A stretch of 64,000 nt of DNA, taken from assembly GCF_900089955.1 (NCBI RefSeq), contig NZ_FLQX01000106.1, forward strand, positions 1 to 64,000. Reading direction: 5' to 3'. Positions 7,242 to 16,670 of the stretch are shown here, in pieces. Position 1 is the first letter of the stretch. Each line of letters starts with the position of its first letter. Source of the DNA: Candidatus Accumulibacter aalborgensis (GTDB taxonomy: Bacteria; Pseudomonadota; Gammaproteobacteria; Burkholderiales; Rhodocyclaceae). Below the pieces are notes generated by a model. The model did not search any database. It was not told the origin of the DNA and was given only the letters and a program-made list of their open reading frames with translations. The position numbers and the translations under genes were made by a program.

Positions 7242-10082
7242 ATGATGAATCAGCTTTTTGGTAACTCCCTCCTCTTTGGTGGCAACGCGCCCTTCGTCGA
7301 GGAGTTGTACGAAAACTATCTCGACAACCCCGGTTCCGTCTCCGAGCAATGGCGTGACTACTTCGACAAGCTGGCCCAGTTGCCGGGCTCCGTCGCGCGC
7401 GACGTACCGCACCTGCCGGTGATCAATGCCTTTGCCGAGCAGGCAAGGAAGGGTGGCTACCGCGCCGCGGCAGTGGCGCCGGTCGACGACCAGAAGCAGG
7501 TTCGCGTTCTGCAGATGATCAGCGCCTATCGCTTCATCGGTGATCGCTGGGCCAACCTGGACCCGCTCAAGCGCACCCCGCGCCCGGACCTGCCGCAGCT
7601 TGATCCCGCCCACTACGGACTGTCCGATGCCGACCTGAACACGGTGTTCAATGCGGGTTCGTTCAAGGGAACGCCAAGCCGCGCTACGTATGGCCAGATC
7701 TACGACGCCTTGAGGGCGACCTATTGCGGTTCGATCGGCGTCGAGTACATGTATATCAGCACGCTGGCCGAGAAGCGATGGATACAGGATCGACTCGAGC
7801 CCGTTCACGCCAAGCAGAGCTACACGCCCGACGAGCGGAAGCGGATGCTCGAACGCCTGACTGCTGCCGAAACCCTCGAACGCTATTTGCATACGCGTTA
7901 CGTTGGCCAGAAGCGCTTCTCTCTCGAAGGTGGCGAGTCGCTTATCCTGGCGATGGACGAACTGATTCGCGTCGCCGGTGCCGGTGGTGTTGACGAGATC
8001 GTCGTCGGCATGGCGCACCGCGGCCGCCTCAACGTTCTCGTCAATACCCTGGGCAAAGAGCCCGCGATGCTGTTCGACGAGTTCGAAGGCAAGAAGGCAC
8101 AGGACCTGACGGCCGGTGACGTCAAGTATCACATGGGCTATTCCTCCGACGTTTCGACGCCGGGAGGACCGTGTCACCTGACCCTGGCTTTCAACCCCTC
8201 GCATCTCGAAATCGTGAACCCGGTGGTGGTTGGCTCGGTCTATTCGCGTCAGCGGCGTCGCGGTGCAGACGGCAAGGACAAGGTCCTGGCGGTATTGATT
8301 CACGGCGACGCTGCCGTTGCCGGGCAGGGCGTCAACCAGGAAATGCTCAACTTTGCGCAAACACGCGGCTACGGTGTCGGCGGCACGGTGCACATCGTGG
8401 TCAACAACCAGATCGGCTTTACCACCTCCGACCCGCGCGACTATCGTTCGTCGCTGTACTGCACGGACATTTTCAAGATGGCCGAAGCGCCGATCTTTCA
8501 CGTCAATGGCGACGACCCCGAAGCCGTGGCGCTGGTCACCCGCATCGCCCTGGACTTCCGCCGGACCTTCAAGAAGGATGTCGTGGTCGACATCGTCTGC
8601 TATCGCAAGCTCGGGCACAACGAGCAGGACGAGCCGATGGTCACGCAACCGCTGATGTACCAGAAGATCCATGCGCATCCCGGTACGCGCAAGCTCTACG
8701 CCGACAAACTGGTGGCCGAAGGTGTCCTGGATGCCGCCGGTCCGGACGAGATCATCGCCGATTACCGCGCGCACCTCGATCGCGGCGAACTGCTGTACAA
8801 CCCGGTCCTTGCCGGCTACAAGCACCCGATGACCATCGACTGGACACCCTTCGTCTCGCCGAAATACATCGAGACTTGCGATACCCGGGTGCCGATGGCC
8901 GAACTGCAGCGCCTGGCCGAGCGGCTGACGACACTGCCGGAGGGCTTCACCGTGCACAGCCGGGTGCGCAAGATCATCGAAGATCGCCGCCAGATGGGCG
9001 AAGGCAAGCTGCCCGTAGACTGGGGCATGGCGGAAAACCTGGCCTACGCGTCGGTGCTGGTTTCCGGGTACGGTGTGCGCGTGTCGGGCGAAGACGTCGG
9101 TCGCAGTACCTTCTTTCACCGCCACGCTGCGCTGCATGACCAGAATCGCGAGCACTGGGACAGGGGGACGTACTATCCTCTGTCTCACTTGCAGGACCGG
9201 CAGGCGCGCTTCCAGTGTTTCGATTCCGTCCTCTCGGAGGAGGCAGTGCTGGCCTTCGAATATGGCTACTCGACGGCCAATCCGCACGAGTTGATCGTCT
9301 GGGAAGCGCAGTTCGGCGACTTTGCCAACGGCGCACAGGTGGTGATCGATCAGTTCATCGCTTCTGGCGAAGCCAAGTGGGGTCGTGCCAGTGGTCTGGT
9401 TCTGCTCCTGCCACATGGTTACGAAGGGCAGGGCCCCGAGCATTCATCGGCGCGCATTGAGCGTTACATGCAGTTGTGCGCCGAGATGAACATGGAAGTC
9501 TGCCAGCCGTCGACGCCGGCGCAGGTCTTCCACATGCTGCGCCGGCAAGCGGTGCGTAACCAACGCAAACCGCTGGTGGTTTTCTCGCCGAAGTCGCTGC
9601 TGCGTCACAAGGACGCCACGTCGGCGCTAGAGGAGTTGAGCGAAGGCGAATTCCAGCGCGTGATTGGCGAAGTAGAGCCGATCAATGCCAAGAAAGTGAC
9701 CCGTGTCGTGTTCTGCTCAGGCAAGGTCTACTACGATCTGATCGCTGCGCGGCACGAGAAGAAGATCTCGCACATTGCGATTGCCCGCCTCGAACAGTTC
9801 TACCCCTTCCCGCAGGAGTCGTTCCAGGAGGAACTGGCCAAATATCCGAAGGCCAGCGAAGTCGTCTGGTGCCAGGAAGAGCCACGCAATCAGGGAGCCT
9901 GGTACTGGATCGCTTCGCGTCAGCACCTTTCCCGCTCGCTGAGCGACAAGCAGCATCTGTTGCTCGTTTCCCGTCCAGCCTCGGCTTCCCCAGCGGTAGG
10001 CTACTACAGCAAGCACAATGCTCAACAAAAGGCTCTGATCGACTCCGCGCTCGGTGAGATCGAGTACTACAAACCAGCCTAG
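7242..10082 (+). CDS. sucA: 2-oxoglutarate dehydrogenase E1 component
   Basis: Thiamine-diphosphate-dependent E1 of the 2-oxoglutarate dehydrogenase complex, decarboxylating 2-oxoglutarate and loading succinyl onto E2 lipoate. The 946-residue length and full domain order match the family: N-terminal helical segment (FGNSLLFGGNAPFVEELYE), TPP-binding part with MAHRGRLNVLVNTLGK and the GDAAVAGQGVNQE motif, and the C-terminal transketolase-like part (LLLPHGYEGQGPEHSS). Tandem ATG codons occur at 7242 and 7245. First gene of sucA-sucB-lpdA. Confidence 0.97.
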   Translation: MMNQLFGNSLLFGGNAPFVEELYENYLDNPGSVSEQWRDYFDKLAQLPGSVARDVPHLPVINAFAEQARKGGYRAAAVAPVDDQKQVRVLQMISAYRFIGDRWANLDPLKRTPRPDLPQLDPAHYGLSDADLNTVFNAGSFKGTPSRATYGQIYDALRATYCGSIGVEYMYISTLAEKRWIQDRLEPVHAKQSYTPDERKRMLERLTAAETLERYLHTRYVGQKRFSLEGGESLILAMDELIRVAGAGGVDEIVVGMAHRGRLNVLVNTLGKEPAMLFDEFEGKKAQDLTAGDVKYHMGYSSDVSTPGGPCHLTLAFNPSHLEIVNPVVVGSVYSRQRRRGADGKDKVLAVLIHGDAAVAGQGVNQEMLNFAQTRGYGVGGTVHIVVNNQIGFTTSDPRDYRSSLYCTDIFKMAEAPIFHVNGDDPEAVALVTRIALDFRRTFKKDVVVDIVCYRKLGHNEQDEPMVTQPLMYQKIHAHPGTRKLYADKLVAEGVLDAAGPDEIIADYRAHLDRGELLYNPVLAGYKHPMTIDWTPFVSPKYIETCDTRVPMAELQRLAERLTTLPEGFTVHSRVRKIIEDRRQMGEGKLPVDWGMAENLAYASVLVSGYGVRVSGEDVGRSTFFHRHAALHDQNREHWDRGTYYPLSHLQDRQARFQCFDSVLSEEAVLAFEYGYSTANPHELIVWEAQFGDFANGAQVVIDQFIASGEAKWGRASGLVLLLPHGYEGQGPEHSSARIERYMQLCAEMNMEVCQPSTPAQVFHMLRRQAVRNQRKPLVVFSPKSLLRHKDATSALEELSEGEFQRVIGEVEPINAKKVTRVVFCSGKVYYDLIAARHEKKISHIAIARLEQFYPFPQESFQEELAKYPKASEVVWCQEEPRNQGAWYWIASRQHLSRSLSDKQHLLLVSRPASASPAVGYYSKHNAQQKALIDSALGEIEYYKPA

Positions 10083-10094
10083 AACGGAGTGAAC

Positions 10095-11339
10095 ATGATC
10101 ATCGACGTCAAAGTTCCACAGCTTTCCGAGTCAGTCGCAGAAGCGACCCTGGTCTCGTGGCACAAGAAAGCCGGCGAGGCCGTCACGCGGGATGAAAATC
10201 TGATCGACATCGAGACCGACAAGGTGGTCCTCGAACTGCCGGCGCCGGATGGCGGCGTCCTGGTCGAAATCGTCAAGGGTGACGGGGACACGGTCGTCTC
10301 GGGTGAGGTTATTGCACGCATAGACACCGCCGCCCAGGCCGGTGCCGTCGCAGTGCCTACAGACAAGGCCGCCGCGCCAGCCAAGGCAGCCGTTCAACCG
10401 CCGCCGGCGGCCGCCGCGGCGACGGCCGCCGGCGTCGCCCTGCCTGCGGCGCGCAAGATTCTCGAAGAGAAAGGCGTTGCCGCTGCTGACGTGACCGGTA
10501 CCGGCCGTGGCGGTCGGGTGACCAAATCCGATGCGCTGGCCGCCCAGCCTCCAGCCGCAAAACCGGCTACCGTGGCGCCGCCCGCCGCCAGCGCGGCCAC
10601 CCTGGCACCGGCACCCGCGGTCACCGTTCCGCTGGGCGAACGGCCCGAGCAGCGCGTGCCGATGTCGCGTCTGCGCGCTCGCGTTGCCGAGCGTCTGCTG
10701 CAGTCGCAGGCGAGCAACGCGATCCTGACCACCTTCAACGAAGTGAACATGGGTCCGGTCATGGCACTGCGCAAGCAGTACGGCGATCGATTCGAAAAGG
10801 CGCACGGTGTGCGCCTCGGCTTCATGGGCTTCTTCGTCAAGGCTGCCGTTGCCGCGCTGCAGAAGTTCCCGGTGATCAACGCTTCGGTTGATGGCAACGA
10901 CATCGTCTATCACGGCTACATCGACATCGGCATCGCCGTTGGCAGTCCGCGCGGCCTGGTCGTGCCGATCCTGCGCGACGCCGATCAAATGACCATCGCC
11001 GACATCGAGAAGAAGATCGGCGAGTTCGGCGTCAAAGCCAAGGATGGCAAGTTGACGATGGAAGATCTCACCGGCGGCACCTTCTCGATCTCCAACGGGG
11101 GAGTCTTCGGTTCGATGCTGTCGACGCCGATCATCAACCCACCGCAGTCGGCGATCCTCGGCATTCACGCGACCAAGGACCGGCCGGTCGTCGAGAATGG
11201 TCAGGTCGTCATTCGCCCGATCAACTATCTGGCCATGTCGTACGACCACCGCATCATCGACGGTCGCGAAGCGGTACTGGGTCTGGTGACGATGAAGGAG
11301 GCGCTCGAAGATCCGGCTCGCCTGCTGCTCGGCGTATAA
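10095..11339 (+). CDS. sucB: Dihydrolipoyl succinyltransferase (E2 of 2-oxoglutarate dehydrogenase)
   Basis: Core E2 enzyme transferring succinyl groups to CoA. Layout: one lipoyl domain with the modified Lys in [16 protein letters not shown] (about residues 35-50), an Ala/Pro-rich linker, the E1/E3-binding domain ([20 protein letters not shown]), a second Ala/Pro linker, and the catalytic domain ending with [12 protein letters not shown]. An upstream in-frame GTG at 10089 overlaps the GGAG ribosome site, so the ATG at 10095 is preferred. It follows sucA after 12 bp. Confidence 0.95.
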   Translation: MIIDVKVPQLSESVAEATLVSWHKKAGEAVTRDENLIDIETDKVVLELPAPDGGVLVEIVKGDGDTVVSGEVIARIDTAAQAGAVAVPTDKAAAPAKAAVQPPPAAAAATAAGVALPAARKILEEKGVAAADVTGTGRGGRVTKSDALAAQPPAAKPATVAPPAASAATLAPAPAVTVPLGERPEQRVPMSRLRARVAERLLQSQASNAILTTFNEVNMGPVMALRKQYGDRFEKAHGVRLGFMGFFVKAAVAALQKFPVINASVDGNDIVYHGYIDIGIAVGSPRGLVVPILRDADQMTIADIEKKIGEFGVKAKDGKLTMEDLTGGTFSISNGGVFGSMLSTPIINPPQSAILGIHATKDRPVVENGQVVIRPINYLAMSYDHRIIDGREAVLGLVTMKEALEDPARLLLGV

Positions 11340-11386
11340 GCACTCACCACCGGGGCATGGAGGCTCAGGGCTGCACCCTGTGAAGA

Positions 11387-11412
11387 CTCTGTGCCCTTGT
11401 GTCTCTGCGGTT
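11387..11412. repeat. Low-complexity dispersed-type intergenic repeat
   Basis: The pyrimidine/GT-rich tract between sucB and lpdA has a CTCTGTGCCCTTGTGTCTC core. It resembles a short intergenic repeat I recall from many environmental bacteria, whose reverse strand reads as RRHKGTE-like peptides. Only one copy is in this window, so the repeat call rests on recollection. Confidence 0.4.
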
Positions 11413-11428
11413 GGAAAGGGGATTTATC

Positions 11429-12865
11429 ATGTCCAAGCAATACGACGTTCTCGTTATCGGTGGTGGGCCCGGTGGCTATATTGCCGCCATCCGAGCCGCG
11501 CAACTGGGTTTCAATGTCGCCTGCTGCGAATCCAATGCCTATGCTGATCCAAAAGGTGAGCCGCGTCTCGGCGGGACGTGTCTGAACGTGGGTTGCATCC
11601 CATCGAAGGCTCTGCTGCACACCTCGCACCTCTTCGAGGAAGCAGGTCACGGCTTTGCCGATCAAGGCATCTGTGTCGGTGCGCCGATCATTGATGTGGC
11701 CCGCATGACCGCTCGCAAGGACGGCATCGTCAAGCAACTGACCAGCGGCATCAAGGGCCTGTTCAAGAAGAACAAGGTCACCTTGCTCAACGGGCATGGC
11801 TCTTTCGTCGGGCGCAAGGGGTCTGGCGAAGGCGAGGTCTGGCAGATCAGGGTCGGTCAGGAACTCGTCGAGGCAAAGCAGGTCATTGTCGCCACCGGAT
11901 CGAAGGCGCGCCACCTGGCTGGCGTGCCGGTGGATAACGAGATCGTTTGCGACAACGTCGGCGCACTGGACATCGACGCCGTGCCGAAGAGGCTGGCGGT
12001 GATCGGCGCCGGCGTCATCGGACTCGAAATGGGCAGCGTCTGGCGTCGCCTGGGTTCCGAAGTGACGATCCTCGAGGCCTTGCCGGACTTCCTTTCGCTG
12101 ACCGACGTCGAGGTGGCCAAGGAAGCGGCCAAGCTGTTTGCCAAACAAGGGCTGAAGATCATTACCGGGATCGAGATCGGTGACGTCAAGGTGTCCCAGA
12201 AGGGCGTCGCGATCGACTATACCGACAAGGACGGCAACGAGCACAAGCTTGACGCCGACCGTCTCATCGTCTCGATTGGCCGCCTCCCGAATACCGATGG
12301 CCTGAACGCCGACAAGGTGGGTCTGAAGCTCACCGATCGAGGTCAGATCGAAGTCGATGCCCATTGCCGAACCAATCTCCCCGGCGTGTGGGCGGTCGGT
12401 GACGTGGTGGTTGGGCCGATGCTGGCGCACAAGGCGATGGAAGAAGGCGTCATGGTTGCCGAGATGATGGCGGGTCAGGCCGGGCACTGCAATTTCGACA
12501 CCATCCCCTGGGTGATCTACACCAGTCCCGAGATCGCCTGGGTGGGCAGGACCGAGCAGCAGTTGAAAGCCGAGGGCATCGCCTACAAGGCCGGCAAGAT
12601 CCCGTTTGCCGCCAATGGGCGGGCGCTCGGCATGGGCGACCCGAGCGGCTTCGTCAAAATACTGGCCTGCGCCGAGACCGATCGCATTCTTGGCGTGCAC
12701 ATCATCGGTGCCAATGCTTCCGAACTGATCTCCGAGGGCGTCGTGGCAATGGAATTTGGCGCTGCGTCCGAAGATCTGGCGCGCATCTGCCATGCCCACC
12801 CGACGCTGTCGGAGGTGGTTCACGAAGCCGCTCTGGCCTGCGACAAGAGGCCGCTACACTTCTAG
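11429..12865 (+). CDS. lpdA: Dihydrolipoyl dehydrogenase (E3)
   Basis: Flavoprotein that reoxidises dihydrolipoamide with NAD+; third component of the 2-oxoglutarate dehydrogenase complex. The 478-residue product has an N-terminal FAD fold ([20 protein letters not shown]), the redox disulfide in [16 protein letters not shown], an NAD-binding fold ([20 protein letters not shown]) and the C-terminal dimer domain with [13 protein letters not shown]. The ATG at 11429 is chosen because it follows a GGAAAGGGG site and gives the canonical N-terminus; an earlier in-frame start would read through the repeat-like tract. Its TAG stop overlaps the stop of the convergent hydrolase gene. Confidence 0.96.
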   Translation: MSKQYDVLVIGGGPGGYIAAIRAAQLGFNVACCESNAYADPKGEPRLGGTCLNVGCIPSKALLHTSHLFEEAGHGFADQGICVGAPIIDVARMTARKDGIVKQLTSGIKGLFKKNKVTLLNGHGSFVGRKGSGEGEVWQIRVGQELVEAKQVIVATGSKARHLAGVPVDNEIVCDNVGALDIDAVPKRLAVIGAGVIGLEMGSVWRRLGSEVTILEALPDFLSLTDVEVAKEAAKLFAKQGLKIITGIEIGDVKVSQKGVAIDYTDKDGNEHKLDADRLIVSIGRLPNTDGLNADKVGLKLTDRGQIEVDAHCRTNLPGVWAVGDVVVGPMLAHKAMEEGVMVAEMMAGQAGHCNFDTIPWVIYTSPEIAWVGRTEQQLKAEGIAYKAGKIPFAANGRALGMGDPSGFVKILACAETDRILGVHIIGANASELISEGVVAMEFGAASEDLARICHAHPTLSEVVHEAALACDKRPLHF

Positions 12866-13494
12866 TCGCCGCAGAAGGGATTGCTGCGCCGCTCGGCGCC
12901 AAAGGTCGACATTGGCCCGTGGCCGGGAATGAAGGCGACGTCGTTGCCGAGCGGCCAGAGTCGATTGCGGATCGAAGAAATCAGCGTCTCGAAATCGCCT
13001 TTGGGGAAATCGGTGCGGCCAATCGACCCCTGGAAGAGGACGTCACCGACGATCGCCAAGCGGTCTGGCCTGGCGAAGAAAACCACGTGCCCCGGCGTAT
13101 GTCCGGGGCAATGCAGAACGTCCAGCACGAGATTGCCGAAACTCACCGTGTCGCCTTGCTCCAGCCAGCGGTCGGGCGTAAAGCTGCGCACGTTGGCAAA
13201 GCCGAACATCTTGCTCTGTGCCACCATGCCGTCGATCCAGAACTTATCCTCGCGCTGCGGCCCTTCGATCGGCAAGGACAGGCGTGCAGCCATGTCGGCA
13301 ACACCGCCGGCATGATCGATGTGGCCATGGGTGACGAGAATCTTCTCCACTTCCACCCCGTTGGCCTCGACCGCCCGCAGGATGCGCGACACATCACCAC
13401 CCGGGTCGACCACGGCGCCTCGCTTGGTCTGTTCGCACCAGAGAAGGCTGCAGTTCTGTTCGAAAGGGGTCACCGGGATGATCTGATATTTCAT
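12862..13494 (-). CDS. gloC: MBL-fold hydrolase, YcbL/GloC type II glyoxalase-like
   Basis: Metallo-beta-lactamase-fold hydrolase of 210 residues. Metal ligands are visible as H56-x-H58-x-D60-H61 in [10 protein letters not shown], with further ligands in [22 protein letters not shown] and the C-terminal FIPGHGP. The short length and the GDVLF-GRTD pattern resemble the YcbL/GloC branch, which hydrolyses S-lactoylglutathione, rather than the longer GloB. ATG at 13494 is preferred over an in-frame TTG two codons upstream. The last codon and the convergent lpdA stop share four bases (CTAG), leaving no room for a terminator between them. Confidence 0.85.
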   Translation of the reverse strand: MKYQIIPVTPFEQNCSLLWCEQTKRGAVVDPGGDVSRILRAVEANGVEVEKILVTHGHIDHAGGVADMAARLSLPIEGPQREDKFWIDGMVAQSKMFGFANVRSFTPDRWLEQGDTVSFGNLVLDVLHCPGHTPGHVVFFARPDRLAIVGDVLFQGSIGRTDFPKGDFETLISSIRNRLWPLGNDVAFIPGHGPMSTFGAERRSNPFCGD

Positions 13495-13577
13495 TCTCAA
13501 GGGCCAGGCTGGCGTGGATCGGAAAGAGCGCGAAGTATAGCAGAGCAGCGCTCAGGCCTCGTCTTTCGGCCGAGCCG

Positions 13578-13814
13578 ACGCTGCGCAGCTTCACCGGACG
13601 CTACACCTTGAACCCCCTCCGTCTGCAAGAGCGCGCCGGGGTGCGCCTGGACTACGACGCCCGGTTCGAGCTGGCGCGTCCGCTGCCCCCGATGATCGCG
13701 TTGCTGTCCGGAATCGGCGCCATCAGGCCGACGATGCGCGAACAGTTTGTCGCCATGCTGCGCCAGATCGAGCGGCGGCAGGCTGCGGTGTCGGCCGCCG
13801 AGCATGGGCCATGA
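13578..13814 (+). pseudogene. C-terminal fragment of an SRPBCC (START-like) family gene
   Basis: An open segment reads FTGRYTLNPLRLQERAGVRL followed by LPPMIALLSGIGAIRPTMRE and a final amphipathic helix ending QIERR. This beta-hairpin plus C-terminal helix resembles the last third of polyketide cyclase/dehydrase-type SRPBCC proteins. No ATG start or N-terminal part exists upstream; that DNA is the 5' edge of the divergent hydrolase gene. I read it as a 5'-truncated relic. A short gene starting at the TTG at 13608 is the alternative. Its stop overlaps the ATG of the next gene. Confidence 0.5.
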
Positions 13815-15289
13815 TGCGCTGCCTGTTCCCGGCGTACCCCGCGCTCCTCGGGCTGATCTGCCTGGCGCTGGCCGCCTGCGCCAGCCTCGACCCCTACGCG
13901 CAGCCACCGGTGGCGCAGCGCTTGCAGCGTGACGACGCAATCGGCGACTGCGCACGACTCTTCCGCGCCAGCGATACGGCCATCGATGCGGCCGGCACGC
14001 GCGATGCGCAGGCAGCGCGCGTGCCGGGTTTTCCCTACCTGCGTGTCGATCGACTGCTGGCGAAGCTAGCCGACGCGACCGAGGCTGACCCGCAGCGTAC
14101 CCGTGTCTGGAGTGAAGCGCTGGCGACGCTCGACGATTCCGCCAGGCGCACCGAGTTGCGCAACGCCGGCGGCGACGATGTCGCCATGGCCGAGACTCTC
14201 GCCGCTTGCCGGCGTCTCCTCGCGACGGCCGATCAGGAGGAACTGGGCGTGCTCATCGCCGCCGCGCAAGTGCCCGACGACTACTCGACCGCCCTGCGTG
14301 TGCTTGGCCTCTATCCGCTGACGCGGCATGTCTTCGCCGCCGGCATCCGGCAATGGCAGCGCGACACGCTGGCCGATTTCGCCGCGCACGGCACTGCCGA
14401 CCCGGTGCGCTATCGGCGCACACGCTACGTCGCGGCGGCGACGGCGGAAGTCATGCCGTCCGTCGGCGACGGGCCGGCGCTGGGCCTGCCGCCAGCTTCG
14501 CCGGCCACGCTTGCCCGCCTGGTCGTTCGCCATGCGCCGACGCTGGCGATCGAAACCGCCGGTGACGACGATCGACCGGGGGCACTCGTCTGGCAGCACG
14601 AGCACGATCGGCTGCAGGCGGGCGTCGCGGTAGATGACCCGGTGCTTTACGTGCGCACCGCCTACAGCCAGATCGGCGGGCGCTGGCTGCGGCAACTGAT
14701 CTACACGGCCTGGTTTTCGGCGCGCCCACCGGCGCACGTCTTCGACGTCCTGGCCGGGCGGCTCGACGGCCTGCTCTGGCGCGTCACGCTGGCCGACGAC
14801 GGAGCAGCGCTGGTCTACGACACGATTCATCCCTGCGGCTGTTATCATCTGTTCATTCCGACCGAACGAGTACGCGCCAGGCCGCAGCCCGAGACCATCG
14901 ACGAGAGTCTGTTCGTGCCACAAACGCTGCGCTCGCCGGGCGTACACGAACGCGTGGTGCTGAAACTGGCCGCGCGGACGCACTATTTGCAGCGGGTCGA
15001 GATCGATGCGCAACGTGGCGACGGCGACGGTGGCGACAAGCTCCTGGCGCTACGCGACGAGGACTCGCTCCGGTCGCTGCCGGTGCCGGATGGCGGCACG
15101 CGCAGCGTCTTCGGTCCCGAAGGCCTGATCGCCGGCAGCGAGCGGCGCGAACGCTTTTACTTCTGGCCGATGGGTATCACCAGCGCCGGTCAGATGCGAC
15201 AATGGGGGCGCCACGCGACAGCTTTTGTCGGGCGGCGCCATTTCGACGATCCAGCGCTATTCGATCGCTACTTCGAGCGCCTGCCGTGA
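13811..15289 (+). CDS. Putative lipoprotein of unknown function
   Basis: Predicted 492-residue exported lipoprotein. A signal peptide with a lipobox (LALAAC, lipidated Cys near residue 24) is followed by a long soluble part without a domain I recognise. The second half includes LIYTAWFSARPPAHVFDVL, DTIHPCGCYHLFIPTE and a C-terminal RHATAFVGRRHFD stretch, a pattern I associate only with conserved hypothetical proteins. Tandem ATG codons mark the start. The EEP-family gene follows after 34 bp on the same strand and may be co-transcribed. Confidence 0.75.
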   Translation: MMRCLFPAYPALLGLICLALAACASLDPYAQPPVAQRLQRDDAIGDCARLFRASDTAIDAAGTRDAQAARVPGFPYLRVDRLLAKLADATEADPQRTRVWSEALATLDDSARRTELRNAGGDDVAMAETLAACRRLLATADQEELGVLIAAAQVPDDYSTALRVLGLYPLTRHVFAAGIRQWQRDTLADFAAHGTADPVRYRRTRYVAAATAEVMPSVGDGPALGLPPASPATLARLVVRHAPTLAIETAGDDDRPGALVWQHEHDRLQAGVAVDDPVLYVRTAYSQIGGRWLRQLIYTAWFSARPPAHVFDVLAGRLDGLLWRVTLADDGAALVYDTIHPCGCYHLFIPTERVRARPQPETIDESLFVPQTLRSPGVHERVVLKLAARTHYLQRVEIDAQRGDGDGGDKLLALRDEDSLRSLPVPDGGTRSVFGPEGLIAGSERRERFYFWPMGITSAGQMRQWGRHATAFVGRRHFDDPALFDRYFERLP

Positions 15290-15323
15290 ATCACGAATCG
15301 GCCGAAACGTACCAGGCCAAGCC

Positions 15324-16208
15324 ATGAAACTCCGCGTTGCCACCTATAACATCCACAAGGGCGTCACCGGCATCCGTGGGCGGCCTCGCATCCATGACGT
15401 GCGCCTGGCACTGCAGACGATCGACGCCGACATCGTCTTCCTGCAGGAAGTGCAGGACCGCAACGAGCGGATGGCTCGCCACCCCGGCTACCCGTTCGGC
15501 ACCCAGCTCGCCTTCCTGGCCAGCGACGCCTACGCGCATCATGCCTACGGCATGAACGCCGTCTACCCGCACGGGCACCACGGAAATGCGATCCTCTCGC
15601 GCCACCAGATCACTGACTCCAACAACCACGACATCTCCGACCACGTGCTCGAAAAGCGCGGCCTGCTGCACGCGGTGACGCGTGTCGGTCCGGGCAAGGG
15701 CAGGGAGGTGCACCTGATCTGTGTCCACTTCGGGCTGATCAAGCGCAGCCGCGTCCGCCAGGCGGCGTTCCTGGCCGATTTCGTTCAGCGTGAGGTGTCG
15801 GCCAGGGCGCCGCTGATCATCGCCGGTGATTTCAACGACTGGCAGCAGCGCGTCGACGAGGTTCTGCGCAAGCGGCTCGGAGTCGAGGAAGTCGCGGTGG
15901 CCGCCACTCCGGCGCCACAACACGGCGGGCTACTCGACCGGATCCTCTCCTGGCGACCGTCGAGCGATATGCGGGCCGGCGTGTCGCGCACATTTCCCAG
16001 TTTCGCGCCGTGGTTGAGGCTCGACCGCATCTACGTGCGTGGCTTCCAGGTGCTTGACATGTACGTGCCGCAGGGCCTTGCCTGGGCGCGCTGCTCGGAC
16101 CACGCGCCGCTGATCGCCGAACTCGAGCTCGAACCCTCGCGCCTTCGTCCGCAGGTCGCGACCAGGCTGGCCGACGAGGCGGCGAGCGAAGCGCTACCGC
16201 CTCTCTGA
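15324..16208 (+). CDS. Endonuclease/exonuclease/phosphatase (EEP) family protein
   Basis: Metal-dependent phosphodiesterase-fold protein of 294 residues. Conserved positions are visible: N-terminal VATYNIHKG, FLQEVQ with the metal-binding Glu, HGHHGNAILSR, HLICVHFGL, IIAGDFNDW with the Asp-Asn pair, LDRIYVRGF, and CSDHAPLIAEL with the catalytic Asp-His. The family includes nucleases and lipid phosphatases, so the substrate is unknown. The start is the ATG giving MKLRVATYNIHKG, after the upstream lipoprotein stop. A formylglycine-enzyme relic begins exactly at its stop. Confidence 0.88.
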   Translation: MKLRVATYNIHKGVTGIRGRPRIHDVRLALQTIDADIVFLQEVQDRNERMARHPGYPFGTQLAFLASDAYAHHAYGMNAVYPHGHHGNAILSRHQITDSNNHDISDHVLEKRGLLHAVTRVGPGKGREVHLICVHFGLIKRSRVRQAAFLADFVQREVSARAPLIIAGDFNDWQQRVDEVLRKRLGVEEVAVAATPAPQHGGLLDRILSWRPSSDMRAGVSRTFPSFAPWLRLDRIYVRGFQVLDMYVPQGLAWARCSDHAPLIAELELEPSRLRPQVATRLADEAASEALPPL

Positions 16209-16561
16209 TCTACGAAGTTCGCCTGCCGACCGAAGAGGAGTGAGAGCGCGCGGCGCGCGGGCGCGATGGCCGTGCTTATCCATGGGGTGAGAATTACGAA
16301 ACGGGTGACGCCAACATCAACAAAACCTGGGACAGCCCCGGCGGCTGAAAGCTTGAGCAGACCACGGCCGTGGGCGCCTATCCACAGGGAGCTTCGAGCG
16401 CAGGCGTGCTCGATCTGGCCGGCAACGTCTGCGAATGGTGTCTCAACAAACACGACCACCCGGAGCAGGTCGAGGCCGACGCCAGCGGCGACGCGCGCGT
16501 GCTGCGCGGTGGCTCGTGGTACGGCGACCCCGACGCGGGGCGGGTACGCATAACGGTGTGA
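16208..16561 (+). pseudogene. Formylglycine-generating enzyme (SUMF1/FGE-sulfatase) domain remnant
   Basis: One reading frame carries the C-terminal half of an FGE-sulfatase domain. It reads YEVRLPTEEE, a TGA stop where family members have Trp, ERAARGRDGRAYPWGENYE, DANINKTWDSPGG, a second TGA (16346-16348), then AVGAYPQGASSAGVLDLAGN, EWCLNKHDHPEQ and RVLRGGSWYGDPD. The invariant GNVWEW is GNVCEW here. The N-terminal part is absent: the fragment abuts the EEP gene stop. Two stops, a missing N-terminus and a lost Trp mark it as dead. Confidence 0.85.
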
Positions 16562-16605
16562 AAGCTATGTGGGCAGTCAGCCGCGTGGCTTTTTGGCCGG
16601 CGAGC

Positions 16606-16641
16606 AAAAAAAACGCCTGCCACCAATGAAGGCGGCAGGCG
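16606..16641 (-). terminator. Rho-independent terminator of prpE
   Basis: Inverted repeat CGCCTGCC (16614-16621) / GGCAGGCG (16634-16641). On the minus strand it is followed by eight T residues and lies 30 bp past the prpE stop. Confidence 0.88.
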
Positions 16642-16670
16642 AATCACAGCCAGCAGTGGCTTGTTCGGGA

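Noticed and set aside
6939-9443. Very long open frame antisense to sucA
   Set aside because: It mirrors the GC-rich codon pattern of sucA, has no family resemblance, and sucA is complete on the other strand.
16208-16561. TGA recoding (Trp or Sec) in the FGE-like segment
   Set aside because: Both stops are TGA, but all other genes here use TGA as a normal stop, the N-terminus is missing, and a third Trp position is Cys. Decay is simpler.
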